Positions 1 through 12,552 are shown, counted from the stretch's first letter. The stretch: DNA of 39,230 nucleotides from Eubacterium sp. (GCA_029050995.1 JAIDLO010000062.1:1-39230), one strand, 5' to 3'. Notes: generated from the sequence alone by a model not told the origin. Numbers and translations: made by a program.

Positions 1-164
1 ATAAACATATTATCAATATTTAACAAAAATTTGAATTGAAAATCGTGTAATTTAAACAATGCCGAAAAGAGAAAAAATGGGGCAGAAAACGCCCAAAACA
101 TAAAACGCACGGCACAGCATAACAAAAACTTTTGGAAAATTCAGAAAATAATTTAATATTTTTC

Positions 165-196
165 TTGACATATTTCAAGTTAGATATTAATATAAT
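165..196 (+). promoter_or_regulatory. Probable promoter upstream of rpoB
   Basis: A perfect -35 box TTGACA at 165-170 is followed by an AT-rich stretch holding TAATAT at 188-193 (17-bp spacer) and TATAAT at 191-196 (20-bp spacer). Either could be the -10 box, and the first has the better spacing. The leader to the rpoB start would be about 135 nt and contains a short palindrome (GCGAA-TT-TTCGC, 228-239). Bases 1-160 are AT-rich and show no gene. No rplL lies in the window, so rpoB appears to have its own promoter. Confidence 0.55.
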
Positions 197-338
197 AGCA
201 CGCTAAAATGGATAATTCTTGTTTATTGCGAATTTTCGCTGTTTTCAAGGCGCCGAATATGCGTGGATTTCCCGCTTGATTTCAGCGCAGAAATATTCAT
301 TTTTCAGTAAAACATAAAGAAACGGAGTGATTACCGGT

Positions 339-3300
339 ATGGTAAATGTGAAGGATGTCCAGCTTGGTACAACCACACGAAAAAGTTTTGCAAAAATCAA
401 TGAGGTTATGCCTATGCCGAATCTTATTGAAGTGCAAAAGCAATCTTACCAATGGTTTCTTGATGAAGGTCTTGAAGAGGTTTTCCGTGATATCGGTTCA
501 ATAACTGATTACACAGGCAATCTTGTTCTTGATTTCATTGATTACACAATGGATGAAGATCCGAAATACACTATTGCACAGTGTAAAGCGCGTGATACTA
601 CTTATGCAAAGCCTTTAAAGGTCAGAGCTCGTCTTCAGAACAAGGAAACAGGCGAGGTTAAGGAAAATGTAATCTTTATGGGCGATTTCCCTTTGATGAC
701 AGATGCAGGTACATTTGTAATCAACGGTGCGGAAAGATGTATTGTATCTCAGCTTGTTCGTTCTCCGGGTGTTTATTACAATATGGAGCACGACAAAACA
801 GGTAAGGAATTATTTACAAACACTGTTATTCCAAACCGCGGTGCTTGGCTTGAATATGAAACAGATGCAAATGATCTTTTCTATGTGAGAATTGATAAAA
901 ACCGTAAGATTTTTATTACAACATTTCTTCGTGCACTCGGCCTTGGAAGCGATGATGAAATTCGTGAATTCTTCGGCGATGATGAAAGAATTGAAGCAAC
1001 AATTGATAAGGATGTAACAAAGAATCAGGAAGAAGCTCTTCTTGAGGTTTATAAAAAGCTTCGTCCGGGCGAGCCGCCAACACTTGAAACAGCACAGGCA
1101 CATCTTGATGGTTTGTTCTTTGATGCACATCGTTATGATTTATCAAAGGTTGGCCGTTATAAGTACAATAAAAAGCTTGCTATAAGCGACAGACTTACCG
1201 GTCAGAAATTATCTCAGCCTGTTATCTCCCCACAGGGCGAATTCCTTGCAGATGCAGGCGAGGTTATCACAGAAAAAAAAGCACTTGAAATCGAAAATGC
1301 CGGTGTTATGGTTGCCTTCGTTGATGTAGACGGCAAAGAGGTTAAAATCGTATCAAACGGTATGGTTGATGTAACAAAGTATGTTGGCTTTGACTGCAAA
1401 CCGCTTGGTATAACAGAAAAGGTTTCCTATCGTGTTCTTTCCGAAATTCTTGAAAGATGCGGCGATGATGAAGAAAAGCTCATTGAAGAGTTCAAAATTT
1501 ATCAGGATGATCTTGTTCCGAAGCACATTACAACGGATGATATTTTTGCAACCGTTTCTTATCTTATAAACCTTGCAAACGGTGTTGGCGTAACAGATGA
1601 TATCGACCACCTCGGCAACCGCCGTATCCGTGCAGTAGGCGAGCTTCTTCAGAATCAGTTCCGTATCGGCTTTACCCGTATGGAAAGAGTTATCCGTGAG
1701 CGTATGACACTTCAGGCTCAGGATGATGAAGAAGCGATTACACCGCAGGCATTGATTAATATCCGTCCTGTTGTTGCTGCAATCAGAGAGTTCTTTGGTT
1801 CCTCTCCGCTTTCTCAGTTTATGGACCAGAACAACCCGCTTGCTGAGCTTACACATAAAAGAAGACTCTCAGCTCTTGGTCCGGGCGGTCTTTCCCGTGA
1901 CCGTGCAGGCTTTGAGGTTCGAGATGTTCACTATACACATTACGGAAGAATGTGTCCTATCGAAACACCTGAAGGTCCGAACATCGGTCTTATCTCTTAT
2001 CTTGCTTGTTACAGCCGTTTGAATGAATATGGCTTTATTGAAGCGCCTTATCGTAAGGTTGATAAGGAAACAGGCGTTGTAACATCAGAGGTTGTTTATA
2101 TGACAGCTGATGTTGAGGATAATTTCGTTGTAGCACAGGCAAATGAACCGCTTGATGAAAACGGCAGATTTGCAAATAAGCGTGTTACCTGCCGTTGCAG
2201 AGATGAGTTTATGACCTGTGAACCTGAAAAGGTTGATTATATGGATGTATCTCCTAAGATGGTAGTTTCCGTTGCTACAGCAATGATTCCATTCCTTGAA
2301 AATGATGACGCAAACCGTGCTCTTATGGGTGCAAACATGCAGCGTCAGGCAGTTCCTCTTCTTAAAACAGAGGCTCCTGTAGTTGGTACAGGTATGGAAT
2401 ATAAAGCAGCTTACGACTCAGGCGTTGTTGTTGCAGCAAAGCGCGGCGGTACAGTTACTGCTGTTGATGCAGATACGATTGAAATTAAAACAAAGAGCGG
2501 CGAAATTGATAAGTATGAGCTTGTTAAGTTCAGCGGTTCCAACCAGGGCACATGCATTAATCAGCGTCCAATCGTTTCTCTTCATCAGATGGTTGAAGAC
2601 GGTCAGGTTATTGCTGACGGTCCTGCAACAAGCAACGGCGAAATTTCTCTTGGTAAAAATGCACTTATCGGCTTTATGACCTGGGAAGGTTATAACTACG
2701 AGGATGCTGTTCTTATCAACGAAAAAATGGTTCGTGATGATGTTTATACATCTATTCATATTGAAGAGCACGAGGTAGAAGCTCGTGATACAAAGCTTGG
2801 TCCTGAAGAGATTACGCGTGACATTCCGAATGTCGGCGAAGATGCACTTAAGGATCTTGATGAAGACGGTATTATCCGTGTTGGTGCTGAAGTACACAGC
2901 AGCTCAATCCTTGTTGGTAAGGTAACACCAAAGGGAGAAACAGAGCTTACAGCAGAAGAAAGACTTCTTCGTGCAATCTTCGGCGAAAAGGCAAGAGAAG
3001 TAAGAGATACTTCCATGCGTGTTCCGCACGGCGAATATGGTATCGTTGTTGATGTTAAGGTATTTACCCGTGCAAACAGTGATGAGCTTAACCCTGGTGT
3101 TAATAAAGTAGTAAGAGTTTATATTGCACAGAAGAGAAAGATTCAGGTCGGCGATAAAATGGCTGGTCGTCACGGAAACAAGGGTGTTGTATCCCGCGTA
3201 CTTCCGCAGGAAGATATGCCGTTCCTTCCGGATGGTCGTCCGCTTGATATCGTTCTTAACCCTCTTGGCGTACCTTCCCGTATGAATATCGGACAGGTAC

Positions 3301-4043
3301 TTGAGGTTCATCTTGGCTATGCCGCTATGGCACTTGGCTGGAAGATGTGCACCCCTGTATTTGACGGTGCGCACGAAGATGATATCCGTGAATGCCTCAA
3401 GCTTGCTGGTTTGTCTGAAGACGGTAAGACTGTTCTTACAGACGGCAGAACAGGCGAAAAGTTTGATAATCCGATTACAGTAGGTTATATGTATTACCTT
3501 AAGCTCCATCACCTTGTTGATGATAAGATTCATGCCCGTTCAACAGGTCCTTACAGCCTTGTAACGCAGCAGCCTCTCGGCGGTAAAGCGCAGTTCGGCG
3601 GCCAGCGTTTCGGCGAAATGGAGGTTTGGGCTCTTGAAGCTTACGGTGCTGCTTATACACTTCAGGAAATCATTACAGTTAAATCTGATGATGTTGTCGG
3701 CAGAGTTAAAACCTACGAAGCAATCGTAAAGGGCGAAAATATTCCAACAGCCGGCACACCTGAATCCTTCAAGGTTCTCTTTAAAGAGCTTCAGGCTCTC
3801 GGCCTTGATACGCGTCTTTATGACAGAGACGGCAACGAGGTTGAATTAAAGCAGGATATTGATGACGGCACAGGTATTCAGCCTATTGATGATAAAGCTT
3901 TCACTGAAGTTAACGACTTCGGCGATGTTGACGAAGGCTTCACTTTCCAGAATGCTGAGGGTGAAGACGAGGAAGCAGATCAGAATATCGGCGATGACGA
4001 TATGTTCTTGGATTTCGAAGATGATTATTCAGATGATGAATAA
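339..4043 (+). CDS. rpoB: RNA polymerase beta subunit
   Basis: This is the catalytic-core beta subunit of bacterial RNA polymerase. The ORF track opens at GTG 327, but GGAGTG at 324-329 is a ribosome binding site placed 9 nt before ATG 339, so 339 is preferred (1234 aa, normal for Clostridia). The rifampicin pocket is present at about residues 485-513 ([16 protein letters not shown], then THKRRLSAL). Asp496, His506 and Ser511 match E. coli D516, H526 and S531, so nothing visible predicts rifampicin resistance. The nearly invariant [15 protein letters not shown] block near the active site is intact. The C-terminus is a strongly acidic tail (EDDYSDDE). rpoC follows after 56 nt, so the two are surely co-transcribed. 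Confidence 0.99.
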   Translation: MVNVKDVQLGTTTRKSFAKINEVMPMPNLIEVQKQSYQWFLDEGLEEVFRDIGSITDYTGNLVLDFIDYTMDEDPKYTIAQCKARDTTYAKPLKVRARLQNKETGEVKENVIFMGDFPLMTDAGTFVINGAERCIVSQLVRSPGVYYNMEHDKTGKELFTNTVIPNRGAWLEYETDANDLFYVRIDKNRKIFITTFLRALGLGSDDEIREFFGDDERIEATIDKDVTKNQEEALLEVYKKLRPGEPPTLETAQAHLDGLFFDAHRYDLSKVGRYKYNKKLAISDRLTGQKLSQPVISPQGEFLADAGEVITEKKALEIENAGVMVAFVDVDGKEVKIVSNGMVDVTKYVGFDCKPLGITEKVSYRVLSEILERCGDDEEKLIEEFKIYQDDLVPKHITTDDIFATVSYLINLANGVGVTDDIDHLGNRRIRAVGELLQNQFRIGFTRMERVIRERMTLQAQDDEEAITPQALINIRPVVAAIREFFGSSPLSQFMDQNNPLAELTHKRRLSALGPGGLSRDRAGFEVRDVHYTHYGRMCPIETPEGPNIGLISYLACYSRLNEYGFIEAPYRKVDKETGVVTSEVVYMTADVEDNFVVAQANEPLDENGRFANKRVTCRCRDEFMTCEPEKVDYMDVSPKMVVSVATAMIPFLENDDANRALMGANMQRQAVPLLKTEAPVVGTGMEYKAAYDSGVVVAAKRGGTVTAVDADTIEIKTKSGEIDKYELVKFSGSNQGTCINQRPIVSLHQMVEDGQVIADGPATSNGEISLGKNALIGFMTWEGYNYEDAVLINEKMVRDDVYTSIHIEEHEVEARDTKLGPEEITRDIPNVGEDALKDLDEDGIIRVGAEVHSSSILVGKVTPKGETELTAEERLLRAIFGEKAREVRDTSMRVPHGEYGIVVDVKVFTRANSDELNPGVNKVVRVYIAQKRKIQVGDKMAGRHGNKGVVSRVLPQEDMPFLPDGRPLDIVLNPLGVPSRMNIGQVLEVHLGYAAMALGWKMCTPVFDGAHEDDIRECLKLAGLSEDGKTVLTDGRTGEKFDNPITVGYMYYLKLHHLVDDKIHARSTGPYSLVTQQPLGGKAQFGGQRFGEMEVWALEAYGAAYTLQEIITVKSDDVVGRVKTYEAIVKGENIPTAGTPESFKVLFKELQALGLDTRLYDRDGNEVELKQDIDDGTGIQPIDDKAFTEVNDFGDVDEGFTFQNAEGEDEEADQNIGDDDMFLDFEDDYSDDE

Positions 4044-4099
4044 TGCCGATTAAATGATTAACTATCCACATTACATTATATATAAAGGAGTGCTTCCAA

Positions 4100-7000
4100 A
4101 TGGAAAATGAAAATCAATTCAGTTCAATAAAAATCGGCCTTGCATCACCTGAACAGATCAGAGAATGGTCTTATGGCGAAGTAACAAAGCCGGAAACAAT
4201 AAACTACAGAACTCTCAAACCGGAAAGAGACGGTCTTTTCTGCGAAAGAATTTTCGGACCTATGAAGGACTGGGAATGCCACTGCGGAAAGTACAAAAGA
4301 GTTCGTTATAAGGGCAAGGTTTGCGAACGCTGCGGTGTTGAAATCACAAAAGCAAAGGTTCGTCGTGAGCGTATGGGACATATTGAGCTTGCTGCTCCTG
4401 TTTCCCATATCTGGTACTTCAAGGGTATCCCAAGCCGTCTTGGCCTTGTGCTTGATATAAGCCCTCGTTATCTTGAAAAGGTGCTTTATTTCGCACTTTA
4501 TATCGTAACAGATCCTGGCGATACACCGCTTGAAAAGATGCAGATTCTGAATGAAAAAGAATATGCAGAAATGCGTGAAAGATACGAAGACGATTTTGAA
4601 GCTGGCATGGGTGCCGAAGCTATCAAAAAGCTTCTTCAGGATATTGATGTTGAACAGCTTCGTGATGAGCTTGCTGCAGAGCTTGAAGATGCAACAGGTC
4701 AGAAGAGAGTTCGTATTCTTAAAAGACTTGATGTTGTTGATGCTTTCTGCAAGAGCGGCAATAAGCTTGAATGGATGATTATGGATGTTATCCCGGTTAT
4801 CCCTCCGGATATTCGTCCTATGGTTCAGCTTGACGGCGGCAGATTTGCAACATCAGATCTTAATGATCTTTACAGAAGAGTTATTAACAGAAACAACCGT
4901 CTTAAGAAATTACTTGAGCTCGGCGCACCTGATATCATTGTCAGAAACGAAAAGAGAATGCTTCAGGAAGCAGTTGACGCTCTTATTGATAACGGCAGAC
5001 GCGGCAGACCTGTAACAGGTCCGAACAACCGTCCTCTTAAATCTCTTTCAGACATGCTTAAAGGTAAGCAGGGACGCTTCCGTCAGAACCTTCTTGGTAA
5101 GCGTGTTGACTATTCAGGCCGTTCCGTTATCGTTGTTGGTCCTGAGCTTAAAATGCACCAGTGCGGTCTTCCTAAGGAAATGGCTATTGAGCTTTTCAAG
5201 CCTTTCGTTATGAAGCGTCTTGTTGCAACAGGTGCTGCTTCAAATATTAAATCAGCAAGAAAGAAAGTTGAGCGTGCTGATGAGCCTGCAGTATGGGATG
5301 CTCTTGAGGTTGTAATCAAGGATCACCCTGTAATGCTGAACCGTGCCCCCACACTTCACCGTCTTGGTATTCAGGCATTTGAGCCTGTTCTTGTTGAGGG
5401 TAGAGCTATTAAGCTTCATCCGCTTTCCTGTACAGCGTTTAACGCTGACTTTGACGGCGACCAGATGGCTGTTCATGTACCGCTTTCAGCAGAGGCACAG
5501 GCAGAAGCTCGTATGCTTATGCTTGCTGCAAACAACCTTCTTAAACCGTCAGATGGTAAGCCTGTTGCTGTTCCGACACAGGATATGGTAATCGGTTCAT
5601 ATTATCTTACAATGATTAAAGAGGGCGAGCCGGGCCAGCCTAAGTTCTTCAAGAATGAAGAAAGGACAGAGGAAATTTCCTTTGCTGAAGCTAAGGCTGC
5701 AGTTAACGGTGTGCTCTCAGATGCAGAAATTCTTTGCGATTGCGCAGACAGCAGACTTGCTGAAGAATTCGGTATTTATCGTTCCTTCAACCTTTACAGA
5801 GATAAGGACGAAGCTATGATGGCATATCAGGAGGGCTCTCTCGGTATGCATTCTCCTGCAAGAATCCGTGTATCTAAGGAAGAGGACGGCGTTACAAAGT
5901 CTGCAATTATCGTAACAACAATCGGTAGAATTATCTTCAACAATCCTGTTCCGCAGGATCTTGGATTTGTTGATCGTTCAAAGCCAGAAAACGAATTTGA
6001 ACTTGAAATCGGTTTCGTTGTTAAGAAGAAACAGCTTGGTCAGATTGCTGATAAGCTTATTTCAGTTCACGGTGTTGCAGTTGCTTCTGTTGCGCTTGAT
6101 GCAATTAAGGCACAGGGCTATAAATATTCAACAGTATCAGGTACAACCGTTGCTGTTTGCGATGCACTTATTCCTGATGCAAAGAAAGATTTTCTTGATG
6201 AAGCTGAAAAGCAGGTTGATGAAATCACACTTAACTACAATTATGGTCTTATTACAAATGAAGAGCGTTCTTCAGCTGTTATCAAGGCTTGGGAAGATTG
6301 TACAAATAAGGTTACAAATGAGCTTACATCAAACTTTGATGGTACGCATAACCCAATCCACATGATGGTAGATTCCGGTGCTCGTGGTAGTACAGCGCAG
6401 CTTCGTCAGCTTGCTGGTATGCGTGGTCTTATCGCAAACACAGCCGGTAAAACAATCGAAATTCCGATTCGTGCAAACTATCGTGAAGGTCTTAATATTC
6501 TTGAATACTTCATTTCTTCTCGTGGTGCGCGTAAAGGTCTTACAGATACAGCGCTTCGTACGGCTGACTCTGGTTACCTTACCCGTCGTCTTGTAGATGT
6601 ATCTCAGGATGTTATTATTCGTGATGATGATTGCGGATGCCATGAGGGTATCGTTGTAAAGGCTATTATGGATGGTAACCGTGAGCTTGAATCACTTCAT
6701 GAGCGTCTTGTTGGTAGATTCCCGCTTGAACCTGTTCTTCATCCCGAAACAGGCGAGGTTCTCGCTTCTCCGGATGAAATTATGACAAATAAAACTGCAG
6801 ACAAAATTGTTGCAGCAGGAATCAAAGAGGTTAAGATTCGTTCACTTATTACTTGTAAATCTCATCACGGTGTATGCCGCAAGTGCTACGGTTCAAACCT
6901 TGCATTCAATGAACCTGTTCAGGTTGGTGAAGCTGTTGGTATTATTGCTGCACAGTCAATCGGTGAGCCTGGTACACAGCTTACAATGAGAACCTTCCAT

Positions 7001-7852
7001 ACAGGTGGTATCGCAGGCGGAGAAGATATTACACAGGGTCTTCCTCGTGTAGAAGAATTGTTTGAGGCAAGAAAGCCAAAGCAGTATGCAATTCTTTCTG
7101 AAATCGCAGGTACAGTAAGATTTGAAGAAATCAAGAAATCAAATCATGTTGTTGTTACCGATCCTGAAACACTTGAGGAAAGAAAGTATCTTATCCCTTA
7201 CGGCTTCAGACTTCATGAAGATATTGTTGAGGGTGCACATGTTGAAAAGGGACAGGAATTAACCTACGGCTCAAAGAATCCGCATGATGTTCTTGCAATT
7301 CTCGGCGAAGAGGCTGTTTATAATTACCTTATCCGTGAAGTTCAGTTTGCTTATCGTACACAGGGTGTTGATGTTAACGATAAACATATTGAGGTAATCG
7401 TTCGTCAGATGCTTAAGAAATGTACTGTTGATGAGGCAGGAGATACAGATCTTGTTGCCGGCACAATGGTTGATGTTTCAGCTGTTGATGAAGCAAATGA
7501 AAAAATTGACAAGAGAATCGCTGCAGGCGAAACAAATCTTAAGCATGCAACTTATATCCCGATCCTTATGGGTATTACAAAAGCATCTCTTGCAACAGAT
7601 TCATTCCTTTCAGCTGCTTCCTTCCAGGAAACAACAAGAGTTCTTACAGATGCAGCAATCCGCGGAAAGAGCGATCCGCTTATCGGTCTTAAAGAAAATG
7701 TTATTATCGGTAAGCTTGTTCCTGCCGGAACAGGTATGGAAGTATTCCGTGATGTTGATATTGTTCCAAGCTATTTCTCAGCAGAAGGCGCTGAAGAAAT
7801 TATGAATTTAGAACAATTACAAAAACTGTTGACAAGTAGCACTGCAGAGTGA
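4100..7852 (+). CDS. rpoC: RNA polymerase beta' subunit
   Basis: This is the beta' subunit, which carries the catalytic magnesium site. The start is set by AAAGGAG at 4084-4090. The N-terminal zinc finger is visible at Cys60, Cys62, Cys75 and Cys78. The metal-binding NADFDGD motif lies at residues 448-454. A second cysteine cluster ([11 protein letters not shown]) occurs about two-thirds of the way along, and the trigger-loop region with [19 protein letters not shown] follows it. The length of 1250 aa fits Firmicutes without large lineage-specific inserts. It lies directly downstream of rpoB. The next gene, rpsL, is separated by a 204-nt leader rich in hairpins. Confidence 0.99.
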   Translation: MENENQFSSIKIGLASPEQIREWSYGEVTKPETINYRTLKPERDGLFCERIFGPMKDWECHCGKYKRVRYKGKVCERCGVEITKAKVRRERMGHIELAAPVSHIWYFKGIPSRLGLVLDISPRYLEKVLYFALYIVTDPGDTPLEKMQILNEKEYAEMRERYEDDFEAGMGAEAIKKLLQDIDVEQLRDELAAELEDATGQKRVRILKRLDVVDAFCKSGNKLEWMIMDVIPVIPPDIRPMVQLDGGRFATSDLNDLYRRVINRNNRLKKLLELGAPDIIVRNEKRMLQEAVDALIDNGRRGRPVTGPNNRPLKSLSDMLKGKQGRFRQNLLGKRVDYSGRSVIVVGPELKMHQCGLPKEMAIELFKPFVMKRLVATGAASNIKSARKKVERADEPAVWDALEVVIKDHPVMLNRAPTLHRLGIQAFEPVLVEGRAIKLHPLSCTAFNADFDGDQMAVHVPLSAEAQAEARMLMLAANNLLKPSDGKPVAVPTQDMVIGSYYLTMIKEGEPGQPKFFKNEERTEEISFAEAKAAVNGVLSDAEILCDCADSRLAEEFGIYRSFNLYRDKDEAMMAYQEGSLGMHSPARIRVSKEEDGVTKSAIIVTTIGRIIFNNPVPQDLGFVDRSKPENEFELEIGFVVKKKQLGQIADKLISVHGVAVASVALDAIKAQGYKYSTVSGTTVAVCDALIPDAKKDFLDEAEKQVDEITLNYNYGLITNEERSSAVIKAWEDCTNKVTNELTSNFDGTHNPIHMMVDSGARGSTAQLRQLAGMRGLIANTAGKTIEIPIRANYREGLNILEYFISSRGARKGLTDTALRTADSGYLTRRLVDVSQDVIIRDDDCGCHEGIVVKAIMDGNRELESLHERLVGRFPLEPVLHPETGEVLASPDEIMTNKTADKIVAAGIKEVKIRSLITCKSHHGVCRKCYGSNLAFNEPVQVGEAVGIIAAQSIGEPGTQLTMRTFHTGGIAGGEDITQGLPRVEELFEARKPKQYAILSEIAGTVRFEEIKKSNHVVVTDPETLEERKYLIPYGFRLHEDIVEGAHVEKGQELTYGSKNPHDVLAILGEEAVYNYLIREVQFAYRTQGVDVNDKHIEVIVRQMLKKCTVDEAGDTDLVAGTMVDVSAVDEANEKIDKRIAAGETNLKHATYIPILMGITKASLATDSFLSAASFQETTRVLTDAAIRGKSDPLIGLKENVIIGKLVPAGTGMEVFRDVDIVPSYFSAEGAEEIMNLEQLQKLLTSSTAE

Positions 7853-7892
7853 TATACTATTTCCTCGGCAAGAGAAAATTCTTGTCAAATTA

Positions 7893-8003
7893 ACCAAATT
7901 TATTGATAAATGTTTGGTAAATTGCACATAATATGGGGCGAGCATATCTTGCTTGCCCCCCGAATGTGCGTTTAAACAACAATTTAAGTGTTATTAAATT
8001 GTT
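7893..8003 (+). promoter_or_regulatory. Hairpin-rich leader between rpoC and rpsL
   Basis: The 204-nt gap holds three consecutive inverted repeats. H1 is ACCAAA (7893-7898) with TTTGGT (7913-7918), enclosing TTTAT/ATAAA. H2 has an outer GCACAT (7924-7929)/ATGTGC (7964-7969) and an inner GGGGCGAGC (7935-7943)/GCTTGCCCC (7951-7959) with one G-U pair. H3 is AACAATTTAA (7978-7987)/TTAAATTGTT (7994-8003). None is followed by a U tract, so they are not classic terminators. The core of H2 resembles the palindromic repeats elsewhere in the window. A role in attenuation, RNA processing or S12 autoregulation is inference. Confidence 0.5.
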
Positions 8004-8056
8004 ATTTATGCGTATATTCTATATGCAGAAAAATATTACAGAAAGGAGATAAACTA

Positions 8057-8479
8057 TTGCCTACCTTTAACCAATTAGTAAGAACAGGACGCAAGTCCCT
8101 TGAAAAGAAGGCTAAAGCACCAGCTCTTTTAAAGAGCCTCAACACGAAGAAGAATGTTATGAATGATAACAATTCTCCTCAGAAGCGCGGCGTTTGTACT
8201 GCTGTTAAAACAGCTACACCGAAGAAGCCGAACTCAGCTCTTCGTAAGATTGCCCGTGTACGCTTAACAAACGGTATGGAAGTTTCAGCTTACATCCCAG
8301 GTGTTGGCCACAATCTTCAGGAACACTCTGTTGTTATGGTTCGTGGCGGCCGTGTAAAGGACCTTCCTGGTGTGCGTTACCACATCATCCGCGGAACTCT
8401 TGATACACAGGGCGTAAACGGAAGAATGCAGAGCCGTTCTAAGTACGGTGCTAAAAGACCAAAGGCTGCCAAGAAGTAA
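8057..8479 (+). CDS. rpsL: 30S ribosomal protein S12 (TTG start)
   Basis: S12 is the decoding-site protein of the 30S subunit. The track starts the ORF at 7988, but the true start is almost certainly TTG 8057. AAAGGAGAT (8042-8050) is spaced 6 nt before it, and translation then begins [13 protein letters not shown], the usual S12 N-terminus. The protein is 140 aa, the normal Firmicutes length. The conserved [11 protein letters not shown] and [12 protein letters not shown] loops are intact, with wild-type lysines at the positions linked to streptomycin resistance (Lys57 and Lys101 here). It is the first ribosomal gene of the str cluster and is followed by rpsG. An L7Ae-family gene, common between rpoC and rpsL in Bacillus and many clostridia, is absent. 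Confidence 0.97.
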   Translation: MPTFNQLVRTGRKSLEKKAKAPALLKSLNTKKNVMNDNNSPQKRGVCTAVKTATPKKPNSALRKIARVRLTNGMEVSAYIPGVGHNLQEHSVVMVRGGRVKDLPGVRYHIIRGTLDTQGVNGRMQSRSKYGAKRPKAAKK

Positions 8480-8614
8480 GCCACAAAAATTAAACTTCTT
8501 ATGGAAAAACAATAGTTTATACCTTATTTATATATGCGGTATAGCCTACTTGTTGACTCCACGGGAAAACTCGAGTACCTATGAACTCATAAATATGAAG
8601 GAGGGAAGCGAAAG

Positions 8615-9085
8615 ATGCCAAGAAGAGGCCAAATCGCTAAGCGTGATGTATTGCCTGATCCGCTTTACAATTCAAAGCTTGTAACTCGTCTTATCAACAA
8701 TGTTATGTATGATGGTAAGAAGGGTGTTGCGCAGAAAATTGTTTACGACGCATTTAACATCATTAATGAAAAAACAGGAAACGATCCATTAGAAACCTTC
8801 CAGGCTGCTATGGAAAATGTTATGCCTGTACTTGAGGTAAAGGCTCGCCGTATCGGTGGTGCTACTTACCAGGTTCCGCTTGAAGTTCGTCCTGAAAGAC
8901 GCCAGACACTCGGCTTACGCTGGATCACAGCATATGCTCGTCAGCGTTCAGAGAGAACTATGAGAGAACGCCTTGCTGCTGAAATTATGGACGCTGTTAA
9001 TAAAACAGGCGGCGCAGTTAAGAAGTGTGATGATACACACAAGATGGCAGAAGCAAACAAAGCATTTGCCCATTTCAGATATTAA
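8615..9085 (+). CDS. rpsG: 30S ribosomal protein S7
   Basis: S7 nucleates assembly of the 30S head and contacts the E site. The 156-aa product has the standard S7 sequence, from [28 protein letters not shown], through [17 protein letters not shown], to a C-terminus ending in AFAHFRY. The start follows an AAGGAGGG site at 8596-8603. The 135-nt gap after rpsL contains TATACC (8518-8523)/GGTATA (8538-8543), which could form a small hairpin. S7 is a translational autoregulator of the str operon in E. coli. Whether this leader plays such a part is unknown. Confidence 0.98.
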   Translation: MPRRGQIAKRDVLPDPLYNSKLVTRLINNVMYDGKKGVAQKIVYDAFNIINEKTGNDPLETFQAAMENVMPVLEVKARRIGGATYQVPLEVRPERRQTLGLRWITAYARQRSERTMRERLAAEIMDAVNKTGGAVKKCDDTHKMAEANKAFAHFRY

Positions 9086-9112
9086 TCCGTTTGAAATTTT
9101 TAGGAGGATATT

Positions 9113-11206
9113 ATGCCAAGAAAAGTATCTCTTGAAATGACAAGAAATATTGGTATTATGGCGCATATCGATGCTGGTAAAACCACAACTACTGAGCGTA
9201 TCCTTTATTACACAGGTAAAACGCATAAGATTGGTGAAACCCACGATGGTGCAGCTACTATGGACTGGATGGAGCAAGAGCAGGAAAGAGGTATTACAAT
9301 TACTTCTGCTGCAACAACTTGCTTCTGGAAAGATCATAGAATTAATATCATTGATACACCTGGACACGTTGACTTTACTGTAGAAGTTCAGCGTTCACTT
9401 CGTGTACTTGACGGCTCTGTAACTGTTCTTTGTGCAAAAGGCGGCGTTGAGCCTCAGTCTGAAACTGTATGGCGTCAGGCTGATGATTACCATGTTCCGC
9501 GTATGATTTATGTAAATAAGATGGATATTATGGGTGCAGATTTCTATAATGTTCTTAACATGGTAAAAGAAAGATTTAAATGTAATGCAGTTCCAATTCA
9601 GCTTCCAATCGGTGCTGAAGATACCTTTAAGGGTATTGTAGACCTTATCAATATGGATGCTGAAATCTATTATGATGATATGGGTAATGATGTTCGTCAT
9701 GAGCCTATTCCTGATGATATGATAGAACTTGCTAATAAATACCACGAAGAGCTTATCGAAGCTGTTGCAGAACAGGATGAAGCTCTTATGGAAAAATACT
9801 TTGAGGGTGAAGAGCTTACACTTGATGAGATTAAAAAGACCATCAGAAAAGCTACTTGTGACGGTAATATGGTTCCGATTACTTGCGGAACATCTTACAG
9901 AAACAAGGGTGTTCAGCCTCTCCTTGATGCTATTGTTGATTATATGCCTGCTCCAACAGATGTAGAATCAATCAAGGGCGTTAATCCTGATACAGATGAA
10001 GAAGAATGCCGTCATTCATCAGACAGTGAGCCATTCTCAGCTCTTGCATTCAAGATCGCAACAGACCCGTTTGTTGGTAAGATCTGCTTCTTCCGTGTAT
10101 ATTCAGGAACGCTTAATGCAGGTACACAGGTTTATAACTCTGTTAAAGGTCATAGAGAAAGAATGGGTCGTATTCTTCAGATGCATTCAAACCACAGAGA
10201 AGATATTGACTGCGTATACGCTGGCGATATCGCTGCTGCTGTTGGTTTAAAGAATACAACAACTGGTGATACGCTTTGTGATGAAGATCATCCGGTAATT
10301 CTTGAATCCATGAACTTCCCGGAGCCTGTTATCCGTGTTGCTATTGAGCCTAAAACAAAGGCTGGCCAGGAAAAGATGGGTATTGCTCTTGCTAAGCTTG
10401 CAGAAGAAGACCCAACATTCAAGGCTTATACAGATGAAGAAACAGGCCAGACAATTATTGCCGGCATGGGCGAGCTTCATCTTGAAATTATCGTAGACCG
10501 TTTGCTTCGTGAATTTAAGGTTGAAGCAAATGTTGGTGCTCCTCAGGTAGCATATAAAGAAACAATTCAGCAGGAATCAATGTCTGATACTAAGTTTAAG
10601 CGTCAGTCAGGTGGTTCCGGTCAGTACGGTCATGTTAAAATCCGTATGTCACCAAACCTTGATGAAAATGGTATTGGTAAGGGCTATGAATTCGTTAACT
10701 CAATCGTTGGTGGTGCTATTCCTAAGGAATACATCCCTGCTGTTGATGCAGGTATCCAGGGCGCTATGAAGAGCGGTGTACTTGCAGGTTACCAGATGGT
10801 TGATATTAAAGTTGAGCTTTATGATGGATCATACCATGAGGTTGACTCATCTGAAATGGCATTCAAGATTGCCGGTTCTATGGCATTCAAGGATGCTGCT
10901 AAGAAAGCAAATCCTGCTATCCTTGAGCCTATGATGAAGGTAACAGTTATTGTTCCTGAAGAATACATGGGCGATGTTATCGGCGACCTTAACTCTCGTC
11001 GTGGTCAGATTCAGGGTATGGAAGACAGAACAGGTGCTAAGCAGATTAACTCCCGTGTTCCGCTTTCAGAAATGTTCGGCTATGTAAATGACCTTCGTTC
11101 CAAGACTCAGGGTCGTGGTCAGTACACAATGGAACCGGACGGATACGAGCAGGTTCCGAAGTCTATTTCAGAGGGAATTATCTCTGAAAGAGCTAAAAAA
11201 GACTAA
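9113..11206 (+). CDS. fusA: Translation elongation factor G
   Basis: EF-G is the GTPase that drives translocation of tRNA and mRNA on the ribosome. The GTP-binding motifs are intact: AHIDAGKT at residues 17-24, DTPGH at 81-85 and NKMD at 135-138. The downstream domains are full length (697 aa, the typical size), including [10 protein letters not shown] of domain IV and the C-terminal [10 protein letters not shown] region. The start ATG has TTAGGAGGA just upstream, 27 nt after rpsG. It looks like the canonical housekeeping EF-G rather than a tetracycline-protection or EF-G2 paralogue, because it sits in the str cluster. Confidence 0.98.
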   Translation: MPRKVSLEMTRNIGIMAHIDAGKTTTTERILYYTGKTHKIGETHDGAATMDWMEQEQERGITITSAATTCFWKDHRINIIDTPGHVDFTVEVQRSLRVLDGSVTVLCAKGGVEPQSETVWRQADDYHVPRMIYVNKMDIMGADFYNVLNMVKERFKCNAVPIQLPIGAEDTFKGIVDLINMDAEIYYDDMGNDVRHEPIPDDMIELANKYHEELIEAVAEQDEALMEKYFEGEELTLDEIKKTIRKATCDGNMVPITCGTSYRNKGVQPLLDAIVDYMPAPTDVESIKGVNPDTDEEECRHSSDSEPFSALAFKIATDPFVGKICFFRVYSGTLNAGTQVYNSVKGHRERMGRILQMHSNHREDIDCVYAGDIAAAVGLKNTTTGDTLCDEDHPVILESMNFPEPVIRVAIEPKTKAGQEKMGIALAKLAEEDPTFKAYTDEETGQTIIAGMGELHLEIIVDRLLREFKVEANVGAPQVAYKETIQQESMSDTKFKRQSGGSGQYGHVKIRMSPNLDENGIGKGYEFVNSIVGGAIPKEYIPAVDAGIQGAMKSGVLAGYQMVDIKVELYDGSYHEVDSSEMAFKIAGSMAFKDAAKKANPAILEPMMKVTVIVPEEYMGDVIGDLNSRRGQIQGMEDRTGAKQINSRVPLSEMFGYVNDLRSKTQGRGQYTMEPDGYEQVPKSISEGIISERAKKD

Positions 11207-11231
11207 TTGTCTATAAAATTATTAAAAACAC

Positions 11232-11263
11232 TTGATATTTTGTGTTTGCTTTGATAAAATATC
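11232..11263 (+). promoter_or_regulatory. Probable internal promoter for tuf
   Basis: TTGATA (11232-11237), a 17-bp spacer and TAAAAT (11255-11260) lie in the 100-bp gap before tuf, giving a leader of about 40 nt. The same bases contain a perfect 8-bp inverted repeat, GATATTTT (11234-11241) and AAAATATC (11256-11263), so the -35 and -10 boxes sit on opposite arms of a palindrome. A separate promoter would let EF-Tu exceed EF-G, as is usual. Confidence 0.5.
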
Positions 11264-11306
11264 ATTAACAATTTTTAGATTGTAAATTCTAAGGAGGAAA
11301 TTCCAA

Positions 11307-12503
11307 ATGGCTAAAGAAAAATTTAACCGTACCAAACCACATGTAAACATTGGTACAATCGGTCACGTTGACCACGGTAAGACAACTCTTACAGCAGCTA
11401 TCACAAAGTACCTTGCTAACAAGGGTTATGCTAAGTTCGAAGATTATGCTGATATCGATAAGGCTCCTGAAGAGAGAGAGCGTGGTATCACAATCAACAC
11501 TGCTCACGTTGAGTATGAAACAGACACTCGTCACTATGCACACGTTGACTGCCCAGGACATGCTGACTATATCAAGAACATGATTACTGGTGCTGCTCAG
11601 ATGGACGGTGCTATCCTTGTTATCGCTTCAACTGATGGTCCTATGGCTCAGACAAAAGAGCACCTTCTTCTTGCTCGTCAGGTTGGCGTACCTTACATCA
11701 TCGTATTCATGAATAAGGTTGACCAGGTAGACGATGAAGAGCTCCTTGAACTCGTTGAAATGGAAATCCGTGAAACTCTTGATGAGTATGAATTCCCAGG
11801 CGATGATACTCCTATCATCAAGGGTTCAGCTCTTAAAGCTCTTGAAGCTGCTTCAAATGATGATCCTGCTTGCGCTTGCATCCAGGAACTCATGGACGCT
11901 GTTGACAGCTATATCCCAACTCCTGATCGTAAGGCAGACCTTCCTTTCCTTATGCCTGTAGAAGATGTATTCACAATCACTGGTCGTGGTACAGTTGCTA
12001 CTGGTCGTGTAGAGCGTGGTCAGCTTAACATGGGTGAAGAAATTGAAATCGTTGGTCTTAAGGACGAAATCGACAAGACTGTTTGCACAGGTATCGAAAT
12101 GTTCCGTAAGCTCCTTGATTATGCTGAGGCTGGAGATAACATCGGTTGTCTTCTTCGTGGTGTTCAGAGATCTGACATCGAGCGTGGTCAGGTTCTTGCT
12201 AAGCCGGGTTCAATCCACCCACACACAAAGTTCTCAGGTCAGGTTTATGTATTAAGCAAGGATGAAGGCGGTCGTCATACTCCTTTCTTCAATAACTACA
12301 GACCTCAGTTCTATTTCAGAACAACAGACGTTACTGGTGTTATCACTCTTCCAGAAGGCACAGAAATGTGTATGCCTGGCGATAATGTAACTATGGACGT
12401 TGAACTCATCACTCCTATCGCTATCGAAGAAGGTCTTCGTTTCGCTATCCGTGAAGGCGGTAGAACAGTAGGTTCAGGCGTTGTTACAGCTATCAACGAG
12501 TAA
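11307..12503 (+). CDS. tuf: Translation elongation factor Tu
   Basis: EF-Tu delivers aminoacyl-tRNA to the ribosomal A site. The G-domain motifs are complete: GHVDHGKT at residues 19-26, DCPGH at 81-85 and NKVD at 136-139. Domains 2 and 3 follow in full, with the C-terminal [15 protein letters not shown] block. The length of 398 aa is standard. The start is set by AAGGAGGAA about 15 nt upstream. It is the last gene of the str cluster here and is closed by a strong terminator 22 nt after the stop. No second tuf copy is in the window. Confidence 0.99.
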   Translation: MAKEKFNRTKPHVNIGTIGHVDHGKTTLTAAITKYLANKGYAKFEDYADIDKAPEERERGITINTAHVEYETDTRHYAHVDCPGHADYIKNMITGAAQMDGAILVIASTDGPMAQTKEHLLLARQVGVPYIIVFMNKVDQVDDEELLELVEMEIRETLDEYEFPGDDTPIIKGSALKALEAASNDDPACACIQELMDAVDSYIPTPDRKADLPFLMPVEDVFTITGRGTVATGRVERGQLNMGEEIEIVGLKDEIDKTVCTGIEMFRKLLDYAEAGDNIGCLLRGVQRSDIERGQVLAKPGSIHPHTKFSGQVYVLSKDEGGRHTPFFNNYRPQFYFRTTDVTGVITLPEGTEMCMPGDNVTMDVELITPIAIEEGLRFAIREGGRTVGSGVVTAINE

Positions 12504-12524
12504 TCTCTGATTTACTAAAAACTT

Positions 12525-12552
12525 AGAGCAGTCGCAAGACTGCTCTTTTTTT
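12525..12552 (+). terminator. Rho-independent terminator of the rpoBC-str cluster
   Basis: A perfect 9-bp stem, AGAGCAGTC (12525-12533) and GACTGCTCT (12538-12546), with a GCAA tetraloop is followed directly by a run of T residues to 12552. It marks the end of the long rpoB-to-tuf transcription region. Confidence 0.92.

Noticed and set aside
7935-7961. GC hairpin after rpoC as a rho-independent terminator
   Set aside because: The stem is strong but no U tract follows, so it is listed as part of a structured leader instead.
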